Shown: positions 22,318-30,106, counted from the stretch's first letter. The stretch is DNA of 31,667 bases from an uncultured Peptostreptococcaceae bacterium (GCA_947283485.1 CAMYOU010000015.1:1-31667), one strand, 5' to 3'. Notes: generated by a model not told the origin, from the letters alone. Numbers and translations are program-made.

Positions 22318-23796
22318 TTACGGCGTCTCGAGGACGATGAGGTCCATGAGGGGTGCGGGCGCGTAGCGCGTCACGGTGTGTCCGAGCACATAGGGGTGGA
22401 CGAGGACAGAACGCGCGGTGTACGCGATCGGGATGACGTTCATCTCTGCCATCATCGTTTCTTCAACGGCGTGCTCATCCGCGGCAGTATGCGCGGCAGA
22501 GAGCTTTGGCAGGAGTTCCGTTTTGAGATCGCCGGAGAGAAAACCGGCGAGCCACAAGGGAACACTCGGGCAACGCAATGCGCGACTTTCGTAGGCGAGT
22601 TCATAATCTTCCGACGAAAGGCGAAATGCGTACGTCTCGGCACTTTCGACTTCGAGACGGATTTGGATTCCGAAGAGATTTTCCCACATGGTTGCGAGAG
22701 CACTTGCCGCCTCGCGTGCAACGGCTTCGTCCGGCACGAGAAAACGCCAGACGATCGTGCTCTTGTCGATGCCCGCTTCCGTGAGCGTGCGGTTCATAAG
22801 CTCCGCACCTTCTTCGGCGTTCTCGGGTGCGTCCCAGAGATAGTCGCCGTTCTCTCGAAATTCCTTGCCCTCGGCGTCGTGCATGCCGGGGAGGACAAGT
22901 GCGGTTGCGGGTTTTGCGATTCCGTAGATCTCCGAGAGACTCTCGCGACTGATCGAATGGGCGAGGGCGCGTCTTACGCCGATGGAACGAAGTGCGTCAT
23001 CGGACGCATGGACACGGACAAAGGTGAGTGCCGTGTCGTCGACAACGGAGAGATTGGGATTCTTCTTCTCCGTCTCTTCGGCAATCCGATCGTTCGACGG
23101 GATCATCCACTCGACTTCTTTGGCTGCAAAGGCCTCTTCGGCTTCGGACGTGCCGGGTAAGACTTGGAAATGGAGTGCAATTTTTCCCTCGAGCGTTACA
23201 CTCGTTTCCGTGCATTCCGTGACGGCGGCACATTCCGCTTGGAGTCCTTGACGCAGTTCGCCGTCGTAGCCTTTCTCCACGGCGACAAAGAAAGGGTTTA
23301 GGAGCACTTCGGGACCGAAACCGGGGAGGACGGAGAAGACGAGTTCGTCTCCCTCGACGCGGATCGGAAATTCGTCCGACGTGCGATCGAGAAAGAGGAG
23401 TGTGTCTTTCATCTCGCCCGCATCGATGCGACGAAACGCCTCGAGATAGCTCTCGACATCGAGCACCGAGCCGTCGAGAAACGTTCTCGGCGCGACGCGC
23501 ACGCGAAACGTGCCGTCCTCGACGCGCACTTGGGACAGCGCCGCTTCGTCCGGAATGAGCGGACGATAGAGCGCATGGAGGAGGAGGAGATCCTCATCGT
23601 CCATCGCATGGGCGAGATCGATTGTCGGCATATGCGTAAGACGCACGCCGAGTGTGGGGGTCCGTTTGGCCTCCTCGGCGGTGGTCGCCGCGGGTGCCGG
23701 CTCCTCTTCCTCCGCGGTGGCGGGGAGTTTCGCCTGACAGGCGACGAAAACGAATAGAATCATGAGGATCGTAACGATCCTTTTTTGATAGCGCAT
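22318..23796 (-). CDS. ABC transporter solute-binding lipoprotein (SBP family 5, peptide-type)
   Basis: The product has 492 residues. ATG 23796 is five bases after AAAGGAGG, rather than the longer start at 23814. A lipoprotein signal MRYQKRIVTILMILFVFVAC places the lipid on Cys20, followed by an acidic, Ala/Pro-rich linker. The body has the family-5 layout: early LLLLHALYRPLI, then WMIPSNDRIAEE, then a block like VRRALAHSISRESL (the classic family R-x-A-x-x-x-A-I-x-R) near residue 280, and a domain with WRFLVPDE and IRLEVESAET. Such proteins deliver oligopeptides or nickel to OppBCDF-type importers. None of the permease or ATPase genes is adjacent, so this copy is an orphan. Sequence drift from the typical family is strong, and the ligand is unknown. 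Confidence 0.8.
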   Translation of the reverse strand: MRYQKRIVTILMILFVFVACQAKLPATAEEEEPAPAATTAEEAKRTPTLGVRLTHMPTIDLAHAMDDEDLLLLHALYRPLIPDEAALSQVRVEDGTFRVRVAPRTFLDGSVLDVESYLEAFRRIDAGEMKDTLLFLDRTSDEFPIRVEGDELVFSVLPGFGPEVLLNPFFVAVEKGYDGELRQGLQAECAAVTECTETSVTLEGKIALHFQVLPGTSEAEEAFAAKEVEWMIPSNDRIAEETEKKNPNLSVVDDTALTFVRVHASDDALRSIGVRRALAHSISRESLSEIYGIAKPATALVLPGMHDAEGKEFRENGDYLWDAPENAEEGAELMNRTLTEAGIDKSTIVWRFLVPDEAVAREAASALATMWENLFGIQIRLEVESAETYAFRLSSEDYELAYESRALRCPSVPLWLAGFLSGDLKTELLPKLSAAHTAADEHAVEETMMAEMNVIPIAYTARSVLVHPYVLGHTVTRYAPAPLMDLIVLETP

Positions 23797-23857
23797 AGAG
23801 CCTCCTTTGCTCACGAAAAAAAGTTTTCGGTGAAAGAATTGCTATTTACACATACCA

Positions 23858-23886
23858 ATCATACAAAAGTGGGACGAAGTTGTAAA
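23858..23886 (-). promoter_or_regulatory. Promoter of the solute-binding lipoprotein gene
   Basis: On the minus strand TTTACA (23886-23881), a 17-base spacer and TATGAT (23863-23858). It lies about 60 bases before the start codon. Confidence 0.7.
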
Positions 23887-23929
23887 GAACGGCGCAAGTT
23901 TTGCACTTTTTCGTTCCACTTTCTTTTGT

Positions 23930-23959
23930 TTGACCGCGCTCGGGCGGAAATGGTAGGAT
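23930..23959 (+). promoter_or_regulatory. Promoter of apbE
   Basis: TTGACC (23930-23935), an 18-base spacer and TAGGAT (23954-23959) preceded by TGG. It drives the plus strand, divergent from the solute-binding protein promoter 45 bases away. Confidence 0.6.
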
Positions 23960-23976
23960 ACGAACGAGGTGATTTT

Positions 23977-25041
23977 TTGAAACGCTTAGCCATCTTACTC
24001 TGTCTTCTCATGGTAAGTTGCACCGCGCCGGAGAGTGCACCGGCGACGGGTGAAACCGCCACGGAGGAGACACAATATGAAAAAGTGGACGATATCAGTT
24101 ACGAGACATTCGATACGGTGACGACCTTTGTCTATTACGACGAAACGGGCAACGGTGAGGAGATCGTCGATCTCCTACACGAGCGCATGCTCTATTATCA
24201 CAGGCTCTTCGACATCTACAACGCGTATGAAGGTGTGAACAACGCCTACACGGTGAACGCCTCGCCGGGGAAAGCGGTCGTGGTGGATGAGGATCTCATC
24301 GAACTCATCGAACTCGCGAAGACGCTCTACGCTGAGACGGGAGAAAAGGCGAATATCGCGATGGGACAGATGCTTTCCCTGTGGCATGACGCGCGGGAGA
24401 CAAAAGTCGACGGACATCATGTGTTGCCGACGCATGAAGCACTCGCCAAGAGTCAAAAACATATGGATCTCGCGAAAGTCGTCGTCGATCGGGAGAAGAG
24501 AACCGTCACCATCACCGATCCCGAGGTAAAACTCGACCTCGGTGCGATTGCGAAAGGTTACGCGGTGGAACGGACGGCACGCGCACTCGAAGAAGCGGGC
24601 GCGAAGAATTTTATTCTCTCGGCGGGCGGAGATGTGCGCACGGCGGGAAATCCACCGGGACGCACGGACTGGAAAGTCGGCATCCAAAACCCCAAGCATC
24701 CGCTCGATCAGTCGTCGCTCCTCCACGTCCTCTCGGTCGGTGCACCCGTGAGCGTCGTCACGAGCGGAGACTATCAAAGGTATTTTGAAGAAAACGGCGT
24801 ACGCTATCACCACATTATCGATCCCGACACGATGGAACCGTCGAGACGCTTCTCCTCGGTCACGATCGTGCATCCCGATTCCGCGTACGGAGATTTTCTC
24901 TCCACGGCACTCTTCCTCGTGCCAATCGAGGAGGGACAAAAAATCGCCGATCATTACGAAGCCGCCGTGCTCTGGATCACGCCGGACGGCAAAGAGACGA
25001 TGAACGACCGCATGAAAGCACTTCTAAGTGAGAAGAAATAA
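23977..25041 (+). CDS. apbE: FAD:protein FMN transferase ApbE (lipoprotein)
   Basis: The product has 354 residues. TTG 23977 follows GAGGTGAT and gives a clean lipoprotein signal KRLAILLCLLMVSC with Cys15 lipidated; an ATG at 23950 would put extra charged residues before the signal. ApbE transfers FMN from FAD to a Thr of target proteins, such as RnfG/NqrC or extracytosolic flavin reductases. Family blocks: TFDTVTTFVYYDETG at the start of the domain, ETGEKANIAMGQMLSLWHDA, the motif KLDLGAIAKGYAVE, SAGGDVRTAGNPPGRTDWKVGIQNP, VVTSGDYQRYFEENGVRYHHIIDPDTMEP, and a final FLSTALFLV region supplying acidic metal ligands. No obvious acceptor is adjacent. The flavin theme links it to ribU in the same window. 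Confidence 0.95.
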   Translation: MKRLAILLCLLMVSCTAPESAPATGETATEETQYEKVDDISYETFDTVTTFVYYDETGNGEEIVDLLHERMLYYHRLFDIYNAYEGVNNAYTVNASPGKAVVVDEDLIELIELAKTLYAETGEKANIAMGQMLSLWHDARETKVDGHHVLPTHEALAKSQKHMDLAKVVVDREKRTVTITDPEVKLDLGAIAKGYAVERTARALEEAGAKNFILSAGGDVRTAGNPPGRTDWKVGIQNPKHPLDQSSLLHVLSVGAPVSVVTSGDYQRYFEENGVRYHHIIDPDTMEPSRRFSSVTIVHPDSAYGDFLSTALFLVPIEEGQKIADHYEAAVLWITPDGKETMNDRMKALLSEKK

Positions 25042-25078
25042 AAAAAGCCCCGCATCCGTTCGGAACTGCGGGGTTTTT
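25041..25078. terminator. Bidirectional terminator between apbE and the HerA-like gene
   Basis: CCCCGCA (25048-25054) pairs with TGCGGGG (25067-25073), with an A-rich run before and a T run after. It serves both converging genes, which end at 25041 and 25086. Confidence 0.9.
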
Positions 25079-25085
25079 GTGTAGA

Positions 25086-26558
25086 CTAACGGAGTTTCAG
25101 CGTGCCGAGGATGCCGCGGATGATCTGACGACCGATCTCGCGCCCGATCTGGTTGGTTGCACTGTTCTTGACGCGCCCGACAAAACTGCGATTGAACGCG
25201 GCGTCGCGTTCGCGTTTGGCGCGCGCTTCTTCTCTCCTCGCGCGGTCTTCCTCTTTCATGCGCTTCGCGTCCTCTTCGGCATCGCGACGTTTTTCCGCCT
25301 CTTCCGTGAGCATTTCGTACGCACTTACGGGATCGTAGGCGTCGACGTATTTCTCATAGAGCGGCGAATCGGAGATGAGTCTTTCGAGATGCATGGGATC
25401 GACCGTGCCGATCTTCGAACGCGGAGGACGAACGAACACGCGCACGACTTCGGTCGGAGCACCGTCCGCGTCGAGCGTCGAGACGAGTGCCTCGCCCACG
25501 GCGAGTTCTTGGATCACGCGGGCGACATCCATGTCCTTGGGGGCGCGGAAACTGCCCGCGGCGGCTTTTACTTTTTTCTCCTCCCGCGGCGTATAGACGC
25601 GCAGGGCGTGTTGGATCTTGTTGCCGAGTTGCGCGAGCACTTCGTCGGGAATATCTGCCGGGTTTTGCGTTGCGAAGAATACGCCGACGCCTTTTGAACG
25701 GATGAGGCGCACGGTTAAGAGGAGTTTCTCGAGGAGCGGCTTCGGTGCGTCGTCAAAGATGAGATGCGCTTCGTCGAAGAAGAAGACGAGCTTCGGCTTC
25801 GGTGCATCGCCGATCTCAGGGAGTGCATCGTAGAGTTTCGAGAGCAGCGCGAGTAGGAACGTCGCATAGAGACGCGGTTTTTGGAAGAGCTTCACGGCGT
25901 TTAGGATATTGATCATGCCCATGCCGTTCGGAGCCGTGAGAAAATCGCGTACGTCGATCGCGGGTTCTCCGAAGAAGACATCCGCGCCTTCGCGCTCGAG
26001 GACGACGAGCCTACGGATGATCGCACCGACCGACGTCGACGAAATATTGCCGTAGTCGCGCTTGTAGAGTGCCGCATTGTCGGAAACCTCCGTGAGGATC
26101 GCCTTGAGATCCTTCGTATCGATGAGGAGGAGTCCGTCTTTATCCGCGACATCGAATGCGATATTGAGGACACCCTCTTGCACTTCGTTGAGTTCAAGGA
26201 GTCTCGAAAGGAGAAGCGGTCCCATCTCGGAGACGCCTGCGCGGATCGGAATGCCGTCGTGACCGAAGACGTCGAAGAGCGTCACGGGAAAGGCGGTGAA
26301 CGCTTCATCGAGACCCATGGCGTCGAGCCTCTTCGTGACCTCCGGCGTCGGCTCGCCCTTTTCCGAGAGACTTGCAAGATCGCCCTTGACGTCCGCAAGA
26401 AAGACCGGCACCCCGCGGAGAGACAATTCCTCCGCAAGGACTTTTAAGGTAACGGTCTTGCCCGTGCCCGTCGCACCCGTGATAAGACCGTGTCGATTCA
26501 TTTTGGAAAGCGAAAAATAGGCTTTTTGAGTCCCTTCGCCGATAAAAATTTGATCCAT
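25086..26558 (-). CDS. HerA-like / DUF853 P-loop ATPase (YjgR type)
   Basis: The product has 490 residues. ATG 26558 follows AAGGAGG by seven bases. The N-terminal block FIGEGTQKAYFSLSKMNRHGLITGATGTGKT carries Walker A (28-35). PVFLADVKGDLASL follows, and Walker B is LVFFFDEAHLIFDD with catalytic D262-E263. Later come VGVFFATQNPADIPDEVLAQLGNKIQHALR and an arginine-containing finger region. The C-terminal 90 residues are highly charged (DAEEDAKRMKEEDRARREEARAKRE), a likely coiled coil, ending in a basic tail. This matches DUF853 (YjgR) of the FtsK/HerA superfamily, whose function is poorly defined. Those proteins are DNA- or protein-translocase-like ATPases. It faces away from the ribosomal operon. 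Confidence 0.9.
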   Translation of the reverse strand: MDQIFIGEGTQKAYFSLSKMNRHGLITGATGTGKTVTLKVLAEELSLRGVPVFLADVKGDLASLSEKGEPTPEVTKRLDAMGLDEAFTAFPVTLFDVFGHDGIPIRAGVSEMGPLLLSRLLELNEVQEGVLNIAFDVADKDGLLLIDTKDLKAILTEVSDNAALYKRDYGNISSTSVGAIIRRLVVLEREGADVFFGEPAIDVRDFLTAPNGMGMINILNAVKLFQKPRLYATFLLALLSKLYDALPEIGDAPKPKLVFFFDEAHLIFDDAPKPLLEKLLLTVRLIRSKGVGVFFATQNPADIPDEVLAQLGNKIQHALRVYTPREEKKVKAAAGSFRAPKDMDVARVIQELAVGEALVSTLDADGAPTEVVRVFVRPPRSKIGTVDPMHLERLISDSPLYEKYVDAYDPVSAYEMLTEEAEKRRDAEEDAKRMKEEDRARREEARAKRERDAAFNRSFVGRVKNSATNQIGREIGRQIIRGILGTLKLR

Positions 26559-26587
26559 ATGGAAACCTCCTTGAAAGTTCTATCAAA

Positions 26588-26593
26588 AGTATA
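26588..26593 (-). promoter_or_regulatory. -10 element of the HerA-like gene
   Basis: Minus-strand TATACT with TGTGC just before it forms an extended -10. No good -35 at 16-18 bases; TTGCGC lies 19 bases upstream. Confidence 0.5.
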
Positions 26594-26634
26594 GCACAGA
26601 GAACGAAAAATCGCGCAAAAGGACGGTTTTTCAT

Positions 26635-26664
26635 TTGACACGGAACGCGAATCTGTGGTATATT
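26635..26664 (+). promoter_or_regulatory. Promoter of the rpmG-secE-nusG-rplKA operon
   Basis: A perfect TTGACA (26635-26640), an 18-base spacer and TATATT (26659-26664), with TGTGG just before the -10. The start of transcription should be near 26671. Confidence 0.88.
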
Positions 26665-26681
26665 TCAAGATGCTTATAGAC

Positions 26682-26702
26682 GGGGCAAAGGCTCCTTTTT
26701 TT
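26682..26702 (+). terminator. Candidate attenuator in the rpmG leader
   Basis: GGGGC (26682-26686) and GCTCC (26691-26695) form a five-pair stem (one G-U) with a four-base loop, followed by seven T residues. It lies about 11 bases after the predicted start of transcription and 50 bases before rpmG. The stem is short, so it may only partly terminate. Confidence 0.45.
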
Positions 26703-26754
26703 AAGCAAAAACGCGTGATGACGCAAATTTTTATGGCGAACGGGAGGTGTACAC

Positions 26755-26904
26755 ATGAGAGAACGGATTGTGCTCGCTTGCACGGAATGTAAGAACAGAA
26801 ACTATACATCCACCAAGGAGAAGAAGAACACGCCGAACCGCGTGGAACTCATGAAGTATTGCAAGTTCTGCAAGAAACACACATCGCACAAAGAAACTCG
26901 ATAG
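26755..26904 (+). CDS. rpmG: 50S ribosomal protein L33
   Basis: A 49-residue protein read from ATG 26755 with GGGAGGTG upstream. The sequence MRERIVLACTECKNRNYTST matches L33. Four cysteines in two CxxC pairs (C9, C12 and C36, C39) show it is the zinc-binding form, which many Firmicutes swap for a cysteine-free copy under zinc shortage. It heads the operon, just before secE, in the standard order. Confidence 0.96.
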   Translation: MRERIVLACTECKNRNYTSTKEKKNTPNRVELMKYCKFCKKHTSHKETR

Positions 26905-26918
26905 AAAGGAAGGAATTC

Positions 26919-27131
26919 ATGGCTCAGAAACAAGACAAACTAGCCAAGAAGGCTCGACGCAACAGTTTCTTTCGCGGCGTGAAATCCGAGTACAAGAAGA
27001 TCATTTGGCCGGACGCAAAGACGCTTCTAAACTATTCGGCGGTCGTTATCGTCGTCAGTTTGATCGTGTCGCTCATCGTCGTGGGACTGGACAAAGTATT
27101 CCACACATTGGTCAGTCTTCTCGTCCGATAG
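26919..27131 (+). CDS. secE: Preprotein translocase subunit SecE
   Basis: The product has 70 residues. ATG 26919 follows AGGAAGGAA; the frame from 26859 starts inside rpmG. SecE is the single-helix clamp around SecY. The conserved amphipathic stretch FFRGVKSEYKKIIWPDAKTLL is followed by one membrane segment (YSAVVIVVSLIVSLIVVGLDKVF). The position between rpmG and nusG is typical. With SecA encoded at 2980 the window holds two parts of the secretion machinery. Confidence 0.97.
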   Translation: MAQKQDKLAKKARRNSFFRGVKSEYKKIIWPDAKTLLNYSAVVIVVSLIVSLIVVGLDKVFHTLVSLLVR

Positions 27132-27164
27132 GAAGGAGGGAAGCCTCGGCGCTTCATAATCCCT

Positions 27165-27719
27165 ATGTTTGAAGATTTCACCGATAAGAAAGAAAAGTGG
27201 CAAGAAAGAGCCCAAGAGGGCAAGTGGTACGTCGTACACACTTACTCAGGGCATGAGAACAAAGTCAAAGTAAACATCGAAAAAATGGTCGAAAATCGCG
27301 ACTACATCGACGATATTTTTGAAGTCATGGTACCCGTGGAAACCTATGTCGACGGCAACGGTGCCGTCAAGGAGAGAAAACTCTTCCCGGGCTATGTCTT
27401 TATCAAAATGGTCGTCAACGACGTCACATGGTTTCTCGTCCGCAATACCCGCGGCGTCACCGGTTTCGTCGGACCCGGTACCAAACCCGTACCGCTCAAG
27501 GATCGCGAAATGCTCAAGTTCGGCATCAGAAAACCTCGTACGGAAACACTCGTGGTCAATGTCGGCGACAAGGTACGCGTACTAAGCGGACCGTTCCGCG
27601 ATTTTACAGGCACTGTTAACAGCGTCACTCACGAAAAAAACAAACTCAACGCATATTTGTCCATCTTCGGCAGGGATACCCTCGTTGAGCTGGACTTCGA
27701 CGATATAGAGATTTTTTAA
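27165..27719 (+). CDS. nusG: Transcription elongation/antitermination factor NusG
   Basis: The product has 184 residues. The NGN domain is seen in KWYVVHTYSGHENKVKVNIEK, then FPGYVFIKMVVND and WFLVRNTRGVTGFVG; a linker leads to the KOW domain (VGDKVRVLSGPFRDFTGTV, about residues 131-149), ending VELDFDDIEIF. NusG binds RNA polymerase and affects pausing and Rho. The start at ATG 27165 fits the usual short charged N-terminus. The nearest Shine-Dalgarno AGGAGG (27134-27139) is 25 bases away, but a hairpin (GAAGC 27140-27144 with GCTTC 27151-27155) fills most of the gap. Confidence 0.97.
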   Translation: MFEDFTDKKEKWQERAQEGKWYVVHTYSGHENKVKVNIEKMVENRDYIDDIFEVMVPVETYVDGNGAVKERKLFPGYVFIKMVVNDVTWFLVRNTRGVTGFVGPGTKPVPLKDREMLKFGIRKPRTETLVVNVGDKVRVLSGPFRDFTGTVNSVTHEKNKLNAYLSIFGRDTLVELDFDDIEIF

Positions 27720-27727
27720 TCGTTTTC

Positions 27728-27755
27728 GTGGGAGGGGCGAACCCGTACGCACCAC
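27728..27755 (+). promoter_or_regulatory. GTGGGAG...ACCAC element before rplK
   Basis: GTGG (27728-27731) can pair with CCAC (27752-27755), and the Shine-Dalgarno of rplK follows at once. A very similar element precedes rplA (28199-28225). It could be a control site in the L11-L1 operon. Confidence 0.35.
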
Positions 27756-27773
27756 AAAAGGAGGATTTTACAA

Positions 27774-28199
27774 ATGGCTAAAAAAGTACAAGCGATTATC
27801 AAACTACAGATTCCGGCAGGCAAAGCAACTCCGGCTCCCCCTGTAGGAACCGCACTTGGTCCGCATGGCGTCAACATCATGCAGTTCACCAAGGATTTTA
27901 ACGCAAGAACCCAAGACCAAATGGGTCTGATCATCCCGGTCGTCATGACCGTTTACCAAGACAGAAGTTTTACCTTCATCACGAAGACTCCGCCCGCAGC
28001 CGTCTTAATCAAAAAGGCGATCGGACTCGACAAAGCTTCAGGCGAACCCAACAAGACCAAAGTCGGCAAGATCAAAAAAGCGCAGGTCGAAGAAATCGCC
28101 AAGACGAAGATGGAAGACTTAAACGCCGCATCGCTCGAGAGCGCAATGAGCATGATCGCAGGCACGGCACGTTCGATGGGCGTTGAAGTCATCGATTAG
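27774..28199 (+). CDS. rplK: 50S ribosomal protein L11
   Basis: The product has 141 residues, full length. ATG 27774 follows AAAAGGAGG. KLQIPAGKATPAPPVGTALGPHGVNIMQFTKDFN is the highly conserved N-terminal domain that contacts the GTPase centre and thiostrepton site; the C-terminal rRNA-binding part includes IKKAIGLDKASGEPNKTKVGKI. It follows nusG and precedes rplA, the standard order. Confidence 0.98.
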   Translation: MAKKVQAIIKLQIPAGKATPAPPVGTALGPHGVNIMQFTKDFNARTQDQMGLIIPVVMTVYQDRSFTFITKTPPAAVLIKKAIGLDKASGEPNKTKVGKIKKAQVEEIAKTKMEDLNAASLESAMSMIAGTARSMGVEVID

Positions 28200-28225
28200 T
28201 GGGAGAGACATTTCGATTGGACCAC
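28199..28225 (+). promoter_or_regulatory. GTGGGAG...ACCAC element before rplA
   Basis: GTGG (28199-28202, starting at the last base of the rplK stop codon) can pair with CCAC (28222-28225), directly followed by AAGGAGG. It parallels the element before rplK in ends and spacing, while the middle differs. Confidence 0.35.
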
Positions 28226-28238
28226 AAGGAGGAGAAGA

Positions 28239-28961
28239 ATGAAAAAAGGTAAGAGATATGTAGAAGCGGCGAAAAAAGTCGACCGCACTGAATTATACGA
28301 ATCCAGAGAAGCCATCGCACTCGCCGTTGAAAATGCAAAGGCAAAATTCGACGAATCGTTGGAACTTCATGCACGCCTCGGCGTTGACCCCCGTCAAGCG
28401 GATCAACAGGTTCGCGGCACCGTCGTCCTACCGCACGGCACGGGCAAGAAACTCGTCGTAGCCGTCTTTGCGAAAGGCGACAAGGCAAAAGAAGCCGAAG
28501 AAGCCGGCGCAGATTTCGTCGGCGCGGAAGACCTTGCAGAACGCGTACAAAAAGAAGGCTGGCTCGGATTTGACGTCGCCGTTGCAACCCCCGACATGAT
28601 GGGCGTTGTCGGACGCATCGCAAGAATCCTGGGACCCAAAGGCCTTATGCCGAACCCCAAGAGCGGCACCGTCACCATGGACGTTGCAAGCGCGATCAAA
28701 GAAATCAAAGCAGGTAAAGTAGAATACCGCGTCGACAAGGCGGGCATCGTACACGTCCCCTTCGGCAAGGCAAGCTTCGGCGAAGAGAAACTCCGCGAGA
28801 ATCTTTCGACCCTCATGCAGGCGATCGTAGCTGCAAAACCCGCGGCATCCAAAGGCAGATACCTAAAGAGCGTCACCATCGCATCGACCATGGGTCCCGG
28901 CATCCGCCTCAACTCGCAGAAAATCTTCGAGAGCCTAACCGACAAGAAAGAAGAAGAATAG
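28239..28961 (+). CDS. rplA: 50S ribosomal protein L1
   Basis: The product has 240 residues. ATG 28239 follows AAGGAGG. Typical L1 blocks: KRYVEAAKKVDRTELY at the start, LHARLGVDPRQADQQVRGTVVLPHGTGK, and the signature ILGPKGLMPNPKSGTVT near residues 130-146. It forms the mobile L1 stalk and binds 23S rRNA; in many bacteria it represses its own operon by binding the mRNA. The next promoter starts directly after its stop, so this gene ends one transcription unit or is read through. Confidence 0.98.
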   Translation: MKKGKRYVEAAKKVDRTELYESREAIALAVENAKAKFDESLELHARLGVDPRQADQQVRGTVVLPHGTGKKLVVAVFAKGDKAKEAEEAGADFVGAEDLAERVQKEGWLGFDVAVATPDMMGVVGRIARILGPKGLMPNPKSGTVTMDVASAIKEIKAGKVEYRVDKAGIVHVPFGKASFGEEKLRENLSTLMQAIVAAKPAASKGRYLKSVTIASTMGPGIRLNSQKIFESLTDKKEEE

Positions 28962-28990
28962 TTGACAGCGCGGGAGGATTTTGCTATACT
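28962..28990 (+). promoter_or_regulatory. Promoter of rplJ-rplL
   Basis: TTGACA (28962-28967), a 17-base spacer and TATACT (28985-28990) preceded by TGC. It begins right after the rplA stop. Confidence 0.9.
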
Positions 28991-28996
28991 CCCCAT

Positions 28997-29101
28997 GTAA
29001 TATGGCTACCGTAGAGGGCAGGAGCGTACGCGCTTAAAATTCCTGCAGAGGTGGAAGTAAGATCTTTATGAGGTCGCTCCATCTTGGTGCGACCTTTTTT
29101 A
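28997..29101 (+). ncRNA. Ribosomal protein L10 leader
   Basis: Between the promoter and rplJ lies the typical L10 leader: GGCTACCGTAGA, a GCAGGAG...CCTGC stem, GAGGTGGAAGTAAG, and then a terminator (AGGTCGC/GCGACCT). GGCTAC (29004-29009) is complementary to GTAGCC (29116-29121) beyond the terminator, giving a possible alternative pairing. In Firmicutes this leader binds L10(L12)4 to lower rplJL expression. Confidence 0.9.
29071..29101 (+). terminator. Leader terminator before rplJ
   Basis: AGGTCGC (29071-29077) pairs with GCGACCT (29089-29095), followed by a run of T. It is the expression platform of the L10 leader. Confidence 0.85.
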
Positions 29102-29138
29102 TCGCTCACACGACAGTAGCCGAAAAAGAGGAGGTGAA

Positions 29139-29675
29139 ATGTCGGTGAAAGAAAACGTACTTTTGCAAAAACAAGCAGTCGTCAAGGAAATTGAAGACAA
29201 AATCGATGCGTCGGACTCGATCGTCCTCATGGAATACAAGGGACTTACCGTTGCCGATGCGACCGAACTTCGCTCAAAATTCCGTGAAGCCGGAGTCGAG
29301 TACAAAGTCTACAAGAACACCATGATGCGCTTCGCCTTTGAGAACAAAGGCTACGAAGCACTGAAGGATTATCTCCAAGGCCCCAATGCCGTTGCATTCT
29401 CGCCCGCCGGAGACCCCGTAAGCGCAGCCAAAGTTGCGAATACCTTTGCGAAAGACAACGAAGCGATCGTCATCAAAGCCGGTGTTGTAAACGGCCAAGT
29501 GATCGACGTCGCGGAAGTCAAACGTCTTGCAGAGCTTCCGTCCAAGGAAACGCTCTTGGCAATGCTCCTAAGCGCAATGCAAGGACCGGTAAGAGGTCTT
29601 GCCGTATCGCTCAATGAGACCGTATCCGGACTCGCAAGAGCACTCAATCAAGTTGCACAACAAAAAGAAGCCTAA
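29139..29675 (+). CDS. rplJ: 50S ribosomal protein L10
   Basis: The product has 178 residues. ATG 29139 follows GAGGAGGTG. L10 anchors the L7/L12 stalk. The N-terminal domain contains LQKQAVVKEIEDKIDASDSIVLMEYKGLTVADATELR, then VEYKVYKNTMMRFAF; the C-terminal helix (LAVSLNETVSGLARALNQVAQ) binds L12 dimers. Length and order are normal. Confidence 0.98.
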   Translation: MSVKENVLLQKQAVVKEIEDKIDASDSIVLMEYKGLTVADATELRSKFREAGVEYKVYKNTMMRFAFENKGYEALKDYLQGPNAVAFSPAGDPVSAAKVANTFAKDNEAIVIKAGVVNGQVIDVAEVKRLAELPSKETLLAMLLSAMQGPVRGLAVSLNETVSGLARALNQVAQQKEA

Positions 29676-29722
29676 GGCAGAACACAGCCCCTTATGGGCA
29701 AAAAAATATTTGGAGGTTTATC

Positions 29723-30106
29723 ATGTCTGAAAAAGTTACCCAACTCTTAGAAGAAATCAAAGCAATGAGCGTCCTCGAGCTTTCCGAGCTCGTCAAAGCG
29801 ATCGAAGAAGAATTCGGCGTAAGCGCAGCAGCACCCGTAGCAGTTGCAGCAGCACCCGCAGCAGGCGGCGCAGCACCGGCAGGTGAAGCTGAACAAACTG
29901 AATTCGACGTCATCCTTACCGACGGCGGCGCTTCCAAGATCAAAGTCATCAAAGTTGTCAAAGAAGAACTCGGACTCGGCCTTAAAGAAGCAAAAGAACT
30001 CGTTGACGGCGCACCGAAGCCCCTCAAAGAGAAAGTTTCCATGGCTGATGCAGAAGCTCTCAAAGCAAAGATCGAAGAAGTCGGCGGCGTAGTCGAAATC
30101 AAGTAA
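29723..30106 (+). CDS. rplL: 50S ribosomal protein L7/L12
   Basis: The product has 127 residues. ATG 29723 follows TGGAGG. An N-terminal dimerisation domain (QLLEEIKAMSVLELSELVKAIEEEFGVSA) is joined by an Ala/Pro/Gly-rich hinge (about 34-57) to the factor-binding domain (FDVILTDGGASKIKVIKVVKE, then LGLKEAKELVDGAPKPLKE). A short GCCC/GGGC hairpin precedes the gene. A strong terminator follows and no rpoB is seen downstream. Confidence 0.98.
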   Translation: MSEKVTQLLEEIKAMSVLELSELVKAIEEEFGVSAAAPVAVAAAPAAGGAAPAGEAEQTEFDVILTDGGASKIKVIKVVKEELGLGLKEAKELVDGAPKPLKEKVSMADAEALKAKIEEVGGVVEIK

